DNA of 64,000 nt from an uncultured Clostridia bacterium (GCA_934162205.1 CAKPIA010000005.1:42911-106910), one strand, 5' to 3'; positions 6,736 through 16,775 are shown, counted from the stretch's first letter. Translations and numbers: made by a program. Notes: a model not told the origin generated them from the sequence alone.

Positions 6736-9342
6736 TTAACTCATTTTTTCTTTAATTTTTACTAATGTATTTAATGCGTCAATTGGTGTTAATTCGTTTA
6801 AGTTAATTTTATCTATTTCATGAGCAATTTCCGCTATTTTATAATTGAACATATCAAATTGACCTTCTACTTGTTTTTTGTTTTCAATTTTCTTGTTTGT
6901 TAATATGTTCTTTCTCTCTAATGATTTTAAAATTTCATTTGCTTTTTGTGTTACAGCTTTTGGAACACCTGCTAAACGAGCAACATGTATTCCATAACTT
7001 TCATCTGTTCCACCTCTTACTATTTTTCTTAAAAAGATTATATCTTCACCTTTTTCTTTTACAGCAATTGAATAATTTTTAATACCATCTAATTTTTCTT
7101 CTAATTCTGTAAGTTCATGATAATGTGTAGCAAATAAAGTTTTAGCACCACATTTTTCTTTATCTGCAATAAATTCTGCAACAGCCCATGCTATTGAAAG
7201 TCCATCATATGTAGAAGTTCCTCTTCCTATTTCGTCTAATATTATTAAACTGTTTGCAGTTGCTTCTTTTAATATTGTTGCAACTTCCATCATTTCTACC
7301 ATAAATGTACTTTGACCTAAACTTAAGTCATCTGATGCTCCAACTCTTGTAAATATTTTATCTACTACTCCTATATCCGCTTCTGTTGCTGGCACAAAAC
7401 TTCCTACTTGAGCCATTAATGTAATTAAAGCAACTTGTCTCATATATGTAGATTTACCAGCCATATTAGGACCTGTAATAATAGATAATCTATTTTCGTC
7501 TTTATCTAAATATGTATCATTTTCTACAAATGAACCTGCTCCTAGCATTTTTTCTATTACAGGATGTCTTCCTTCTTTTATGTTTATAATTCCATTAGAA
7601 TTTACATTTGGCATACAATAATTCATATCTTCAGCTACTTGTGCAAATGATGCAAGAACATCTAATGTTGATACAATATTTGCAGATTTTTGTAATCTTG
7701 TTATATTTTTAGAAATTTCATTTCTTATTTCTGTAAATGCATTATACTCTAGATTTACAACTTTCTCTTCTGCTCCTAGTATTTGATTTTCTAAATTTTT
7801 AAGTTCTTCTGTTATATATCTTTCTGCATTTGTTAAAGTTTGCTTTCTTATAAATCTTTCTGGAACTTGATCTAAATAAGATTTTGTAACTTCTATATAA
7901 TATCCAAATACTTTGTTAAATCCAACTTTTAATGCTTTTATTCCTGTCTTTTCTCTTTCTTCTGCCTCTAACTTAAGTATCCAATTTTTTCCCTCTGTTG
8001 TAGCAGTTTTTAATTTATCTATTTCTTCATCATATCCCAATTTTATTATTCCACCATCTTTTATAGTCATAGGTGGATCTTCTACAATAGATTTTTCTAT
8101 TAATTCATATATATCTATAAGTTCATCTAAATTTTTATATAATTCTTGTAATAATGGAGATTTTGTATTTTCTAAAACTTTTTTAATGTATGGTAATTTA
8201 GATACAGAATTTTTTAATGTAATCATATCTCTTGCATTTGCATTACCATATGCCATCTTACCTGCTAGTCTTTCAATATCATAAACTTTTTTTAAATTAT
8301 CTATAATATCTCCTCTTAAAATTATATCTTCCTTCAATTCTTTTACAGCATTTAATCTTTTATTTATTTCATTTACATCTATCAAAGGATCATTTAACCA
8401 TCTTCTTAATTGTCTTCCACCCATAGATGTAGATGTTTTATCTAATACCCAAAGCAATGTCCCTTTTTTAGATTTATCTCTCATTTTTTCTGTAATCTCT
8501 AAATTTCTTCTTGCACTTATATCTAATGACATATATTTTGAAATATTATATATTGAAATTTTATTTATATGATTTAAAGAAGTCATTTGAGTTTGATTTA
8601 AATATTCTATTAATGCATTTATAGAACATACTGCAAAATTTTTATCTTTTAAGTCTTCTATTTTTCTTCCACTGTTATCTACAAAATCATATTTTAATTC
8701 TAAATCTTTGTAATCATTATTAAAATATTTTTCATTAAATTTAGTTATATATATACTAAATCTTTCTTTTATTTTTTGCATTTCTTCTGTGCAATCAAAC
8801 ATCATTGTATTTGTTATAATTTCAGATGGAGAAAATCTTGCAATTTCATCTAACAAAGTTGGAAAATTGTTGTTATCTTTTATTTCTGCACTATAAAATT
8901 CTCCTGTTGAAATATCACATACACTAATTCCAAAATATATTCCACTTTTATATACTGCCATTATAAAGTTATTTTTTCTTTCTTCTAGCATATTGCTCTC
9001 TATTACAGTACCAGGTGTTACTACTCTTATAACTCCTCTTTCTACAATACCTTTTGCTTCTTTTGGATCTTGTAATTGCTCACATATAGCAACTTTATAC
9101 CCCTTTGCTATTAATCTTGCTATATAAGTTTCTGCAGCATGATGTGGAATTCCGCACATTGGTGCTCTTTCTTCTTGTCCACAGTCTTTTCCTGTTAATG
9201 TAAGTTCTAATTCTCTTGATGCTGTTATTGCATCATCAAAAAACATTTCATAGAAATCACCTAATCTATAAAATAATATACAATCTTTATATTGTTCTTT
9301 TGTTTCAAGATATTTTTGCATCATTGGTGAAAACTCTGCCAT
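6736..9342 (-). CDS. mutS: DNA mismatch repair protein MutS
   Basis: An 868-residue, full-length MutS that recognises mismatches and short indels and recruits MutL. The mismatch-wedging Phe-X-Glu motif is Phe30-Tyr-Glu32. The Walker A motif GPNMAGKS is at 624-631 and Walker B LIILDE at 699-704, followed by GRGTSTYDG. The C-terminal helix-turn-helix dimer region is present. All key residues are intact, so single-base indels elsewhere in the window are not explained by a visibly broken mutS. It follows a small HTH protein and miaB in one transcription unit; mutL is not seen downstream. Confidence 0.98.
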   Translation of the reverse strand: MAEFSPMMQKYLETKEQYKDCILFYRLGDFYEMFFDDAITASRELELTLTGKDCGQEERAPMCGIPHHAAETYIARLIAKGYKVAICEQLQDPKEAKGIVERGVIRVVTPGTVIESNMLEERKNNFIMAVYKSGIYFGISVCDISTGEFYSAEIKDNNNFPTLLDEIARFSPSEIITNTMMFDCTEEMQKIKERFSIYITKFNEKYFNNDYKDLELKYDFVDNSGRKIEDLKDKNFAVCSINALIEYLNQTQMTSLNHINKISIYNISKYMSLDISARRNLEITEKMRDKSKKGTLLWVLDKTSTSMGGRQLRRWLNDPLIDVNEINKRLNAVKELKEDIILRGDIIDNLKKVYDIERLAGKMAYGNANARDMITLKNSVSKLPYIKKVLENTKSPLLQELYKNLDELIDIYELIEKSIVEDPPMTIKDGGIIKLGYDEEIDKLKTATTEGKNWILKLEAEEREKTGIKALKVGFNKVFGYYIEVTKSYLDQVPERFIRKQTLTNAERYITEELKNLENQILGAEEKVVNLEYNAFTEIRNEISKNITRLQKSANIVSTLDVLASFAQVAEDMNYCMPNVNSNGIINIKEGRHPVIEKMLGAGSFVENDTYLDKDENRLSIITGPNMAGKSTYMRQVALITLMAQVGSFVPATEADIGVVDKIFTRVGASDDLSLGQSTFMVEMMEVATILKEATANSLIILDEIGRGTSTYDGLSIAWAVAEFIADKEKCGAKTLFATHYHELTELEEKLDGIKNYSIAVKEKGEDIIFLRKIVRGGTDESYGIHVARLAGVPKAVTQKANEILKSLERKNILTNKKIENKKQVEGQFDMFNYKIAEIAHEIDKINLNELTPIDALNTLVKIKEKMS

Positions 9343-9347
9343 GTAAT

Positions 9348-9956
9348 TTACTCCCTTTCATCACTTTCATTATTAATATTTATTTGGTTATCTATTCTTT
9401 GTATTTCTTCTTTGTAATGTTGTATTGCTTGTTTTTTTGCACCCTTTGGATTTTCATCTTGTAATACTTTTATTCTATCTAAAAAATCATTTTTTCTTTT
9501 TTCCAATTGTTTCTCTTCATTTAAAGGTTCTTGCTCTTCATAATCTACTAAAGCTTTTTCTATAATTGGCATTAACTTTTCTTGGCTATCTATCATTAAA
9601 TAATTTTGATATAAATTAAATAATTCTGGATTTTCATCATGAATTTTTCTAAATTTTCTTTGTATAGTCCTTTTTGGAACACCATATTTATTTTCTAAAT
9701 CTTTTTGAGAAACTCCACATATAATTGATTCTCTCATTAACTGTTCAAAATCAATAGTTGATATATCTCTTGGACTATATGGATGTTTTTTTATGAATTC
9801 ATTAAATATTTCACTATCTGTTTCTTTTAGGCTATTTACTTTTCTATACAAAGTATTAAGTCCTACACCTCTTGCTTTACATTCCTTTTTTAAATCAACT
9901 TTTTTATCTGTTTGATTTAACTCTATTATAAATTCTTTCCATTCAAAATCAGTCAT
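9348..9956 (-). CDS. Small HTH-containing protein between miaB and mutS
   Basis: A 202-residue basic, soluble protein. Two helix-turn-helix-like segments are visible: GVGLNTLYRKVNSL near residue 30-45 and KDLENKYGVPKRTIQRKFRK near 85-105. The second half is charged and helical (residues about 125-195). It overlaps the end of miaB by eight bases and ends five bases before mutS starts, so it is translationally coupled to both. I do not know the family. DNA binding is likely from the HTH; a link to mutS function is only contextual. Confidence 0.65.
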   Translation of the reverse strand: MTDFEWKEFIIELNQTDKKVDLKKECKARGVGLNTLYRKVNSLKETDSEIFNEFIKKHPYSPRDISTIDFEQLMRESIICGVSQKDLENKYGVPKRTIQRKFRKIHDENPELFNLYQNYLMIDSQEKLMPIIEKALVDYEEQEPLNEEKQLEKRKNDFLDRIKVLQDENPKGAKKQAIQHYKEEIQRIDNQININNESDERE

Positions 9957-11385
9957 GCATTACTTCTCCTTTTAGATACCACATATGTTCAGAAACAATT
10001 TTCAAATCTATCATTTGATTAATTAAGTTTCTATCTCCATCAAAAATAACGACTTTATTACTATCTGTTCTTCCAGTTAACATGTCTTTATTATTTTTAC
10101 TTGGACCTTCCACTAATACTTTTTGAATAGTTCCTACATATTTTTTGTTATTTTCTTCTATTTGACTTTCAACTAATTTTTTTAATCTATCAAATCTTTC
10201 ATGTTTTATATTTTCTGGAATTTGATTTTCCATTCTATCTCCAGGTGTACCAACTCTTCTTGAATATATAAACATATATACTTGTTCAAATCCTACTTTT
10301 TTTACAACATCAAGTGTATCTTCAAAATCCTCTTCTGTCTCTCCTGCAAATCCAACAATTATATCTGTTGTTAATGCTAAATTAGGAATTGTTTTTTTCA
10401 TTTTATCCACTAAATCTAGATATTGTTCTTTTGTATACTTTCTATTCATTACCTTAAGCATTTTTGTACTTCCAGACTGTAATGGTAAATGAATTAATTT
10501 ACAAACTTTATCACAATCTCTTATTGCTTCTATTACATCATCTGTAAAATCTTTTGGATGTGGTGAAACAAACCTTATTCTTTCTATTCCATCAATTTTA
10601 TTTATTTCTCTTAAAAGTTTTGCAAACGAATTTACTTTATCATATTTTCCTGTATCTTCTATTTTTCCTTTTTTGATATTTTCCATTTCAACTCTTAAAT
10701 AAGAATTTACATTTTGTCCTAATAATGTCACTTCTTTGTATCCATTTTGTGCTAATTCTTTTACTTCATTTATAATATCTTCTGGATCTCTGCTTCTTTC
10801 TCTTCCTCTTACATATGGAACTATACAAAAACTACAGAAATTGTTGCATCCATTCATTATTGTTACAGATGCTTGTAATCTACTATTTCTACTAATTGGA
10901 ATTCCTTCATATATCTTTCCATCTATATCCAAAACATCATCTATTTTTTTCTTTTCCTCAACTGCTTTATATAAATCTTCTGGAAATCTATGTAATGTAT
11001 GTGTTCCAAATATTATATCTGTGTATGGATAACTTTCTTTTATCTTTTTAGTAATATGCTCTTCTTGCATCATACATCCACCAATTGCAATTATAGTTCC
11101 CTTTGTTTCTTTTATTCTTTTTAATTCTCCTAATTTTCCAAACAACTTATCTTCTGCATTTTCCCTTACGCAACAAGTATTAAGTACAACAACATCTGCA
11201 TCTTTAAACTCTTTTGTCAAAGTATATCCCATTTCATTTAACATTCCAGACAATTTTTCTGAATCATTTTCATTTAGCTGACATCCCATTGTTAATATGG
11301 CATACTTTAACTCTTTATCTTTATTTAATTCTTTTAGCTTTTTTATGTACTCTTTTTGTTCTCTAATTTCTTGTATAGTATCCAT
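9949..11385 (-). CDS. miaB: tRNA-2-methylthio-N6-dimethylallyladenosine synthase MiaB
   Basis: A 478-residue radical-SAM methylthiotransferase that converts i6A37 to ms2i6A37 in tRNA. I start at 11385 (MDTIQEI), which has AAGGAGGAA upstream; 41 extra upstream residues lack support. The N-terminal UPF0004 domain carries the auxiliary-cluster cysteines Cys35, about Cys71 and Cys104. The radical-SAM CX3CX2C motif is Cys180, Cys184 and Cys187. A TRAM RNA-binding domain closes the protein. It is the first gene of the miaB-HTH-mutS unit, an order common in Firmicutes. Confidence 0.95.
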   Translation of the reverse strand: MDTIQEIREQKEYIKKLKELNKDKELKYAILTMGCQLNENDSEKLSGMLNEMGYTLTKEFKDADVVVLNTCCVRENAEDKLFGKLGELKRIKETKGTIIAIGGCMMQEEHITKKIKESYPYTDIIFGTHTLHRFPEDLYKAVEEKKKIDDVLDIDGKIYEGIPISRNSRLQASVTIMNGCNNFCSFCIVPYVRGRERSRDPEDIINEVKELAQNGYKEVTLLGQNVNSYLRVEMENIKKGKIEDTGKYDKVNSFAKLLREINKIDGIERIRFVSPHPKDFTDDVIEAIRDCDKVCKLIHLPLQSGSTKMLKVMNRKYTKEQYLDLVDKMKKTIPNLALTTDIIVGFAGETEEDFEDTLDVVKKVGFEQVYMFIYSRRVGTPGDRMENQIPENIKHERFDRLKKLVESQIEENNKKYVGTIQKVLVEGPSKNNKDMLTGRTDSNKVVIFDGDRNLINQMIDLKIVSEHMWYLKGEVMHD

Positions 11386-11500
11386 TTTTTTCCTCCTTAA
11401 GCTATTGATTATTTTATTATATTTTGTCGTTTTTTGCAAGGTATATAAAGAAATAATTTTACAATAAACTCTCAAAAAATTGTCAATGTTGTCAATGGGT

Positions 11501-11531
11501 GTTGTCAATGGGGACGTAGTTTTTTGACAAC
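11501..11531 (-). repeat. REP-like palindrome, copy 1 (left flank of RAYT)
   Basis: A 31-nt unit: GTTGTCAA and TTGACAAC arms around AAAACTACGTCCCCA, here in minus orientation. It is the exact reverse complement of the copy at 12326-12356. Partial repeats of the arm (TTGTCAATG) extend to about 11479. Confidence 0.85.
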
Positions 11532-11535
11532 TTTA

Positions 11536-12213
11536 TTATTCTATGTAAGTTTTTCTTATTGTTTCTCTTCCTATTTTTGTTTCTTCTGATATTTTTCTTA
11601 ATGAAATATTGTATTCCATTTTCAAAATTGCTATAAGCTCTTTCAATTTTCTTTTATTCTTTTTTAAATCATTAATATCCATATCATTTTCATTTAAAAA
11701 GTTTTGTATTAATTCTTTACATATTTTAGAGTCATTATCAATATCCATAAATGTGTAATTTTCTTTTATTTCTTTAGTAATTATTTTATAATTTGAATAT
11801 GGATAATCTTTTGCTTTACTACAAATACCAGCCTTGACAGGATTATCGTAAATATACTTTATGCAATTATATAAATGTTGTTCATCATAAATTCCCTCTG
11901 ATTTGTATCTGTCTCGAAATACATATCCTACTCTATCATATTTTTTATTATAATATCTTGCATATGTACAATTAAGTCTTTGCATATATTTACTTAATTC
12001 ATCTGATTTTTTTGTTTTTATTAACATATGTGCGTGATTATTCATAATGCAATATGCTATTATCTCTATCTCATGCTCCTTGCTTAATTTATATATAAGT
12101 TTTATATAATATTTAATATCTTCTGATTTATCAAATATATAACTTTTATTTATACCTTGAGTTATTACATGAAAAAAAGATGTTTTTATATGTTTTCTTG
12201 GAAATCTTGGCAT
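11536..12213 (-). CDS. REP-associated tyrosine transposase (RAYT)
   Basis: A 225-residue Y1-transposase-domain protein of the IS200-like, REP-associated type. The HUH metal motif is His60-Ala-His62 in NNHAHML. The nucleophile Tyr is expected in the following helix (TYARYYNKKY, residues 83-92), and the FRDRYKS segment after it is typical of RAYTs. The C-terminal 40 residues contain an HTH (ISLRKISEETKIGRETIRK) seen in many Firmicutes members. RAYTs act on single-stranded REP hairpins rather than mobilising a classic IS. Inverted, identical 31-nt palindromes flank the gene. The whole unit sits between miaB and an envelope operon. Confidence 0.88.
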   Translation of the reverse strand: MPRFPRKHIKTSFFHVITQGINKSYIFDKSEDIKYYIKLIYKLSKEHEIEIIAYCIMNNHAHMLIKTKKSDELSKYMQRLNCTYARYYNKKYDRVGYVFRDRYKSEGIYDEQHLYNCIKYIYDNPVKAGICSKAKDYPYSNYKIITKEIKENYTFMDIDNDSKICKELIQNFLNENDMDINDLKKNKRKLKELIAILKMEYNISLRKISEETKIGRETIRKTYIE

Positions 12214-12325
12214 ATGTGCCTCCTTAGAAATAAAATTTTATTGAAAAAAAAATAATATGGCATAGATTTTACCATAATATTTTTGAAAAATTTGTCGAAA
12301 TTTATTTTAATTTTAAATTTTTTAA

Positions 12326-12356
12326 GTTGTCAAAAAACTACGTCCCCATTGACAAC
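12326..12356 (+). repeat. REP-like palindrome, copy 2 (right flank of RAYT)
   Basis: Same 31-nt unit in plus orientation; a second partial arm CATTGACAACC follows to 12367. With copy 1 it brackets the RAYT gene. Confidence 0.85.
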
Positions 12357-12373
12357 CATTGACAACCTATTTT

Positions 12374-13198
12374 TTATTTGTCTCCTATTTTATAAAATTG
12401 ACATATTGTAACATTGTTCCATGAGTTGGCAATTATTTTTATTGTATAAGATTTATTGTTTTTAAATATAAAGTCTTTATATCCTTGAGAAACTGTAGCG
12501 TCTTCTCCATTTTTTATATATGTAATGGCTTTTCCATGTTCGTGTCTTTCTACAAGTTTCATTTTGCTTTGCTTAACACATTGATATAAGTTAGTACTTA
12601 CCTGGCAAACTCCTCCTCCATATGCCATTCTATTATTACCATTAGCATATGCAATTGCTTTTCTATATCCTACCGCTTCTGTCAATTTTCCAACTACTTT
12701 TGACCATACAAATTTCTGTCCTGGCTTTAATATTATTCCATTTATTTTTTTACAGGCAATTCTTAAATTAGTATTTCTACTTTCATTATCACTTGTAGAA
12801 GTTAAAACTTTTGATGCAATTATTCCTCCTCCGCTTCTTATGTTACTTGACTTAGAATATATTTTTTTATCTTTAACTAATTTAAATGTTTTTATCTTAA
12901 AATAATATTCTTTATTACAATTCAAGTTTTTCTTAGTATAAGTTATATTCTTACTTCCATATATATTCTTAATTTTCTTATACTTACCATTTTTTGAAGT
13001 AGACATATACACAGAATAACCATCTACATTTTTTACTTTCTTCCAACTAATAATTGCCATTCCATTATCAACTGTTACTTTAATTAATTTGGTTTTATTT
13101 GGTTCTTTACTATCACTTGCTAATACATAATAATTTTGTAGTATTAATAAACAAAAAGTTATTAATACTACAAAAATCTTGAATAAAGTTTTCTTCAT
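12374..13198 (-). CDS. Secreted FN3-VanW domain protein
   Basis: A 274-residue exported protein. Residues 1-28 are a signal peptide. Residues about 37-118 form a fibronectin type III domain. Residues 145-270 are a VanW domain with the hallmark GGGVCQVS at 194-201, ERHEHG and GEDATV. VanW domains occur in cell-wall-associated proteins of Gram-positives (first seen in vanB clusters); their reaction is not settled. It is the last gene of an operon with the Ig/FN3 protein (11-base gap) and the ligase-like protein. A second, frameshifted VanW gene lies at 17503-18238. There is no resistance gene set here. Confidence 0.85.
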   Translation of the reverse strand: MKKTLFKIFVVLITFCLLILQNYYVLASDSKEPNKTKLIKVTVDNGMAIISWKKVKNVDGYSVYMSTSKNGKYKKIKNIYGSKNITYTKKNLNCNKEYYFKIKTFKLVKDKKIYSKSSNIRSGGGIIASKVLTSTSDNESRNTNLRIACKKINGIILKPGQKFVWSKVVGKLTEAVGYRKAIAYANGNNRMAYGGGVCQVSTNLYQCVKQSKMKLVERHEHGKAITYIKNGEDATVSQGYKDFIFKNNKSYTIKIIANSWNNVTICQFYKIGDK

Positions 13199-13209
13199 TT
13201 TATCCTCTT

Positions 13210-14889
13210 TTATTTAGATATTTTTACATTTACACTTGAACTCATATCACTATTGTATTTGCTATCTGAATAATTAGCAACTACTTTATAATAATATTTT
13301 TTTCCTTTTTTTAATTTAGCATCTTTATATGAATTTGTTTTAGATGTTCCTATTTTTTTATACTTACCATTTTTGCTTGTTGATCTATAAACTGTATATT
13401 TAGTTGCTCCTTCTACTTTGCTCCATTTTACTTTTGCATTATTTTTTCCAGATTGAGTAGCTTTTAAGTTAGTTGGTTTACTTATTTTCTTGTATTTATC
13501 TTTTCCGCTTCTAACTTTTGTTAATTTAGGACTTTTTCCTCCTATATCTAATCTCCAAATGCTTCCATCCTTGCGAACTATTAATGCTGATTTGTTTTGT
13601 GTTCCATTTGTATACTCGATATTATCAACATTATTCATTATATAAACATTATTTAAATATACTTTATTATTTTCTTTTAAACATAATTCATTATCAATAC
13701 CATTTAAACCTAAAAATACTCTTTTTATTATAGATTTATTGTCATTATCATTAAATTTATATCGTTTTGTTTTTCCGTTTTTTGTTTTATAAATTCCATT
13801 TCCTATTATACTTTTTACATTTTTATCAACTTTTTTTACTATATATTGTTCTTTTCTAACTTTTTTATAAGTATAATTAACACGATCGAATTCATAGCCA
13901 AAATCATATTCATAATAATATAAATTTCCTTTTTTATCTAATAATAATCCAAAACCACAATTACTTACATCTTTGTCTGCTTCCACTGCTTCAAAATCAC
14001 ATATTTTTTTGCCAGATAAAGCATATGTTTTACCTTTTTTAGTTAATATATAATCTGAAAGCATTTTGTTTACACCTTGAAGTCTTAATTCTTTTCCTAA
14101 TTGGCCATTTTTGTCTACAACATAAAAGTAAAATTTACCATCATTAGTTAAGTATCCATCTTTAGATATGCTTTTAACATTAGATATTTTTTTAGTTTTT
14201 AACTTATCTGTTGCTGAATAATTATAAAAAGTGCGTTTTTTACCATCAATATTCTCTGTATATGATTTTCTCTTCATTTTAGGATAACTTAAAATTAAAT
14301 TTCCATCTTTCTTAAAAATTGATTCTACATTTAATCCAGTTACTCCGTCATATATACCTGAATATACATATTTTGCTACATTTCCAGTTTTTTTAGTAGT
14401 TAATTTATATGTTTTGTCCTTAGCATTCCATAACTCACTATTGGCTAGTAATACTTGATTTTTAGCATCAGCACTTTGTGTTATTAAAACAACATCATTT
14501 ACTTTTGATTCTAATTTTGTATTTTCTTTTGTTTTAACTACATTTACTTTGAAATTTTTAGTTACAGTTACTCCATTATATGTAACACTAACACTAACTT
14601 TTGTACTCCCTACTTTTTTGGCTTTTAACTCAAAATTATTTTCTACTTCTACCGTATTTAAATCATTAACATTAACCGTTGGATTTAAGTACCAAACTAA
14701 TCTCCCATCTATAGTTGAAATCATTTTTTCACCTATATATAAATTATATTCTGAGTTATATTTTTTATCTTTAAATGTATTAAAAGCTTGTTCCATTGAA
14801 GAATATCCAAATGACTCAGTATTTTTTAGTAAAACAATACCTATAATTAATAATACTGTTATTAACAATTTTTTTATAGTTTTATTCAT
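13210..14889 (-). CDS. Exported Ig-like / FN3 surface protein
   Basis: A 559-residue secreted protein. Residues 1-28 are a signal peptide. Residues about 60-120 resemble a bacterial Ig-like (BIG2) domain ending in VTKNFKVNVVK. The middle (about 130-450) contains repeated short beta motifs like those of RCC1 or propeller repeats, e.g. VRKDGSIWRLD. Residues 470-556 are an FN3 domain close to that of the downstream protein (YRSTSKNGKYKKIG versus YMSTSKNGKYKKIK), which implies duplication. No cell-wall anchor is visible. Its start overlaps the upstream ligase-like gene by eight bases. Confidence 0.72.
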   Translation of the reverse strand: MNKTIKKLLITVLLIIGIVLLKNTESFGYSSMEQAFNTFKDKKYNSEYNLYIGEKMISTIDGRLVWYLNPTVNVNDLNTVEVENNFELKAKKVGSTKVSVSVTYNGVTVTKNFKVNVVKTKENTKLESKVNDVVLITQSADAKNQVLLANSELWNAKDKTYKLTTKKTGNVAKYVYSGIYDGVTGLNVESIFKKDGNLILSYPKMKRKSYTENIDGKKRTFYNYSATDKLKTKKISNVKSISKDGYLTNDGKFYFYVVDKNGQLGKELRLQGVNKMLSDYILTKKGKTYALSGKKICDFEAVEADKDVSNCGFGLLLDKKGNLYYYEYDFGYEFDRVNYTYKKVRKEQYIVKKVDKNVKSIIGNGIYKTKNGKTKRYKFNDNDNKSIIKRVFLGLNGIDNELCLKENNKVYLNNVYIMNNVDNIEYTNGTQNKSALIVRKDGSIWRLDIGGKSPKLTKVRSGKDKYKKISKPTNLKATQSGKNNAKVKWSKVEGATKYTVYRSTSKNGKYKKIGTSKTNSYKDAKLKKGKKYYYKVVANYSDSKYNSDMSSSVNVKISK

Positions 14890-16447
14890 TTTCTGAAACC
14901 CCTTTCATTTTTTCTATATAATTTTCAATTTCTGCACTAAATTCAAAATTCGGCACATCATTTATTTTATAAGCAATACTACTTGTTGACTTTTTTAAAT
15001 TTTCTATTTGAGAAGGAACTTGTAATATTAAATTTATACATTTATAAGCCTTATTCATATCATCATTTTTTGCATAATAATCAACTGCTTTACTTAACAT
15101 TACTATATATTCTTCATAATTTGTTATATCATATTTGTTTATTTCTAATGCTTTTTGTTTATCTTTTATCATCTGTTGCCAATTGTCATTTTCTGAATTA
15201 TATATTGATTTTATTTTATATGGTAATGCAACATGTGTATTAGTTTTTAACACATTAATAGCAATTTTATTGGCATATTCTAAATTATCGTTTGCATTTT
15301 CATACATAACATTTAAATTTGCATCTGTATACATAGGATACATTTTTATAGCAATATCACTTTTATTTATATACTGTAAAAATGTACATACTCCAAAATA
15401 TAAATAAACACTTCCTATTAACACTATTGATATGATTGTTATTTTCTTATTTGCTTTTACTATATATCTTTTTCCACTACAAATATTCAATACCATTATT
15501 AATATCAAAAATATTGATAAAAACTGTAAATCAAAATCAAAAAGCATATGTATAACTATTGTTAATAATATTTGTTTTTGGGTTGTAAATCTAGCTTTTG
15601 TTATCAAATTTGTTGCAATTGCAACTACAAATACAATCATAGAAATAATTCCTATATCTAATGCTATTTGTAAAAATTCATTATGAACATATAAAGTTGA
15701 ATACATACCTGTTTGAATTGATGTTTGAATATATGAATATCCCATATATCCTAATCCAAATGGAAATTTTAATAACATTATTGTTGCATCTTTATAATAC
15801 AATAATCTTTCTAATAAAGTATTTGAATTTAAAGATGTTGTAAGATATCTTCCAAATGTATTAAAATTATTTGTACTAATTGTATATACAAGAGTTAGTA
15901 ATATAGCTATACAAATTAATCCAATTAAATATTTTCTTAGGCTTTTGTTCTTTATAATAAAAATTATAAAATTTAATATTGTAAGTAAAAATATTAATCT
16001 ACTACCTGTTGCAAATATACCTACTAATAAAAAAGCTGTACCTAAAATTACATTTATTTTTTTAAATTTGCTATTTACTAAAACAATAATTCCTATTAGC
16101 AAAAATAATGCAAAACTGTTAGAATATTGGAAAAATCCCGCCATCCTTCCATTTGGTAAATAAAAACAATCTGGCAATATTGGAATATATTTAAATATGA
16201 ATGATAAAATTATCATTAAAATTCCAGCAAAAGGAATTACATTAAATACTTTTCTTATATGCTTTTCTTTATACTGCATTAATATAATTGCAAATGTTAA
16301 TGGAATTGTAAATTTTAAAAATCCTAAAAATGCCATGCCAGTATCTATTGCATAAAAAATTGAAAATAAATATCCTAATGAAATTACTAGTAATGAAATA
16401 TTTGACAAATTTAAATATATTCTTATCTTTTTACGCTTTATAATCAA
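14882..16447 (-). CDS. O-antigen ligase-like polytopic membrane protein
   Basis: At least 521 residues, with about ten to twelve membrane segments in the first 340 residues and a soluble helical, TPR-like tail from about 380. The large extracytoplasmic loop with YVHNEFLQIALDIG (about residue 245) is the Wzy/WaaL (O-antigen ligase) signature region. Such proteins join or polymerise lipid-linked glycans. The frame has only a TTG start at 16447. Upstream, an in-frame hydrophobic stretch continues, and a GGGGAG ribosome-binding site with TTG sits at 16586-16584 one base out of frame. The real gene probably begins there and carries a frameshift at about 16565-16574 in A-runs. First gene of a three-gene envelope operon. 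Confidence 0.78.
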   Translation of the reverse strand: MIIKRKKIRIYLNLSNISLLVISLGYLFSIFYAIDTGMAFLGFLKFTIPLTFAIILMQYKEKHIRKVFNVIPFAGILMIILSFIFKYIPILPDCFYLPNGRMAGFFQYSNSFALFLLIGIIVLVNSKFKKINVILGTAFLLVGIFATGSRLIFLLTILNFIIFIIKNKSLRKYLIGLICIAILLTLVYTISTNNFNTFGRYLTTSLNSNTLLERLLYYKDATIMLLKFPFGLGYMGYSYIQTSIQTGMYSTLYVHNEFLQIALDIGIISMIVFVVAIATNLITKARFTTQKQILLTIVIHMLFDFDLQFLSIFLILIMVLNICSGKRYIVKANKKITIISIVLIGSVYLYFGVCTFLQYINKSDIAIKMYPMYTDANLNVMYENANDNLEYANKIAINVLKTNTHVALPYKIKSIYNSENDNWQQMIKDKQKALEINKYDITNYEEYIVMLSKAVDYYAKNDDMNKAYKCINLILQVPSQIENLKKSTSSIAYKINDVPNFEFSAEIENYIEKMKGVSENE

Positions 16448-16693
16448 TAATGATAAGATTACTAATAAAAATATTTGTGCAAAATATGACGTAAATTCAT
16501 AAAATAATCCAAATGCAAACGGAATAACAAATATAAATATTTGTAGAAATATTATGTCTAAATGTTTTATTTTTCCGTTTTAACAAATTTCTCCCCCCTA
16601 TTTGTTAAAATAATATCACAATCTATTTTTTTGTTCAATACTAATTATATTTTTCATATTGCTAATTTTGTTTTTATATATTTTATTTTTTAA

Positions 16694-16724
16694 GTTGTCA
16701 AAAAACTACGTCCCCATTGACAAC
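16694..16724 (+). repeat. REP-like palindrome, copy 3
   Basis: Perfect copy of the 31-nt RAYT-flanking unit, plus orientation, between the ligase-like gene and rpmE, 4.5 kb from the RAYT. Confidence 0.85.
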
Positions 16725-16734
16725 TTTTGGGCAA

Positions 16735-16775
16735 AAAAAAAAGAGCTTGATGTATACCAAACTCCAACTCTCTAT
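16735..16775 (-). terminator. Probable rpmE terminator
   Basis: On the minus strand AGAG-TTG pairs with CAA-GCTCT and is followed by a run of T. It overlaps the end of rpmE. The stem is imperfect. Confidence 0.5.
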
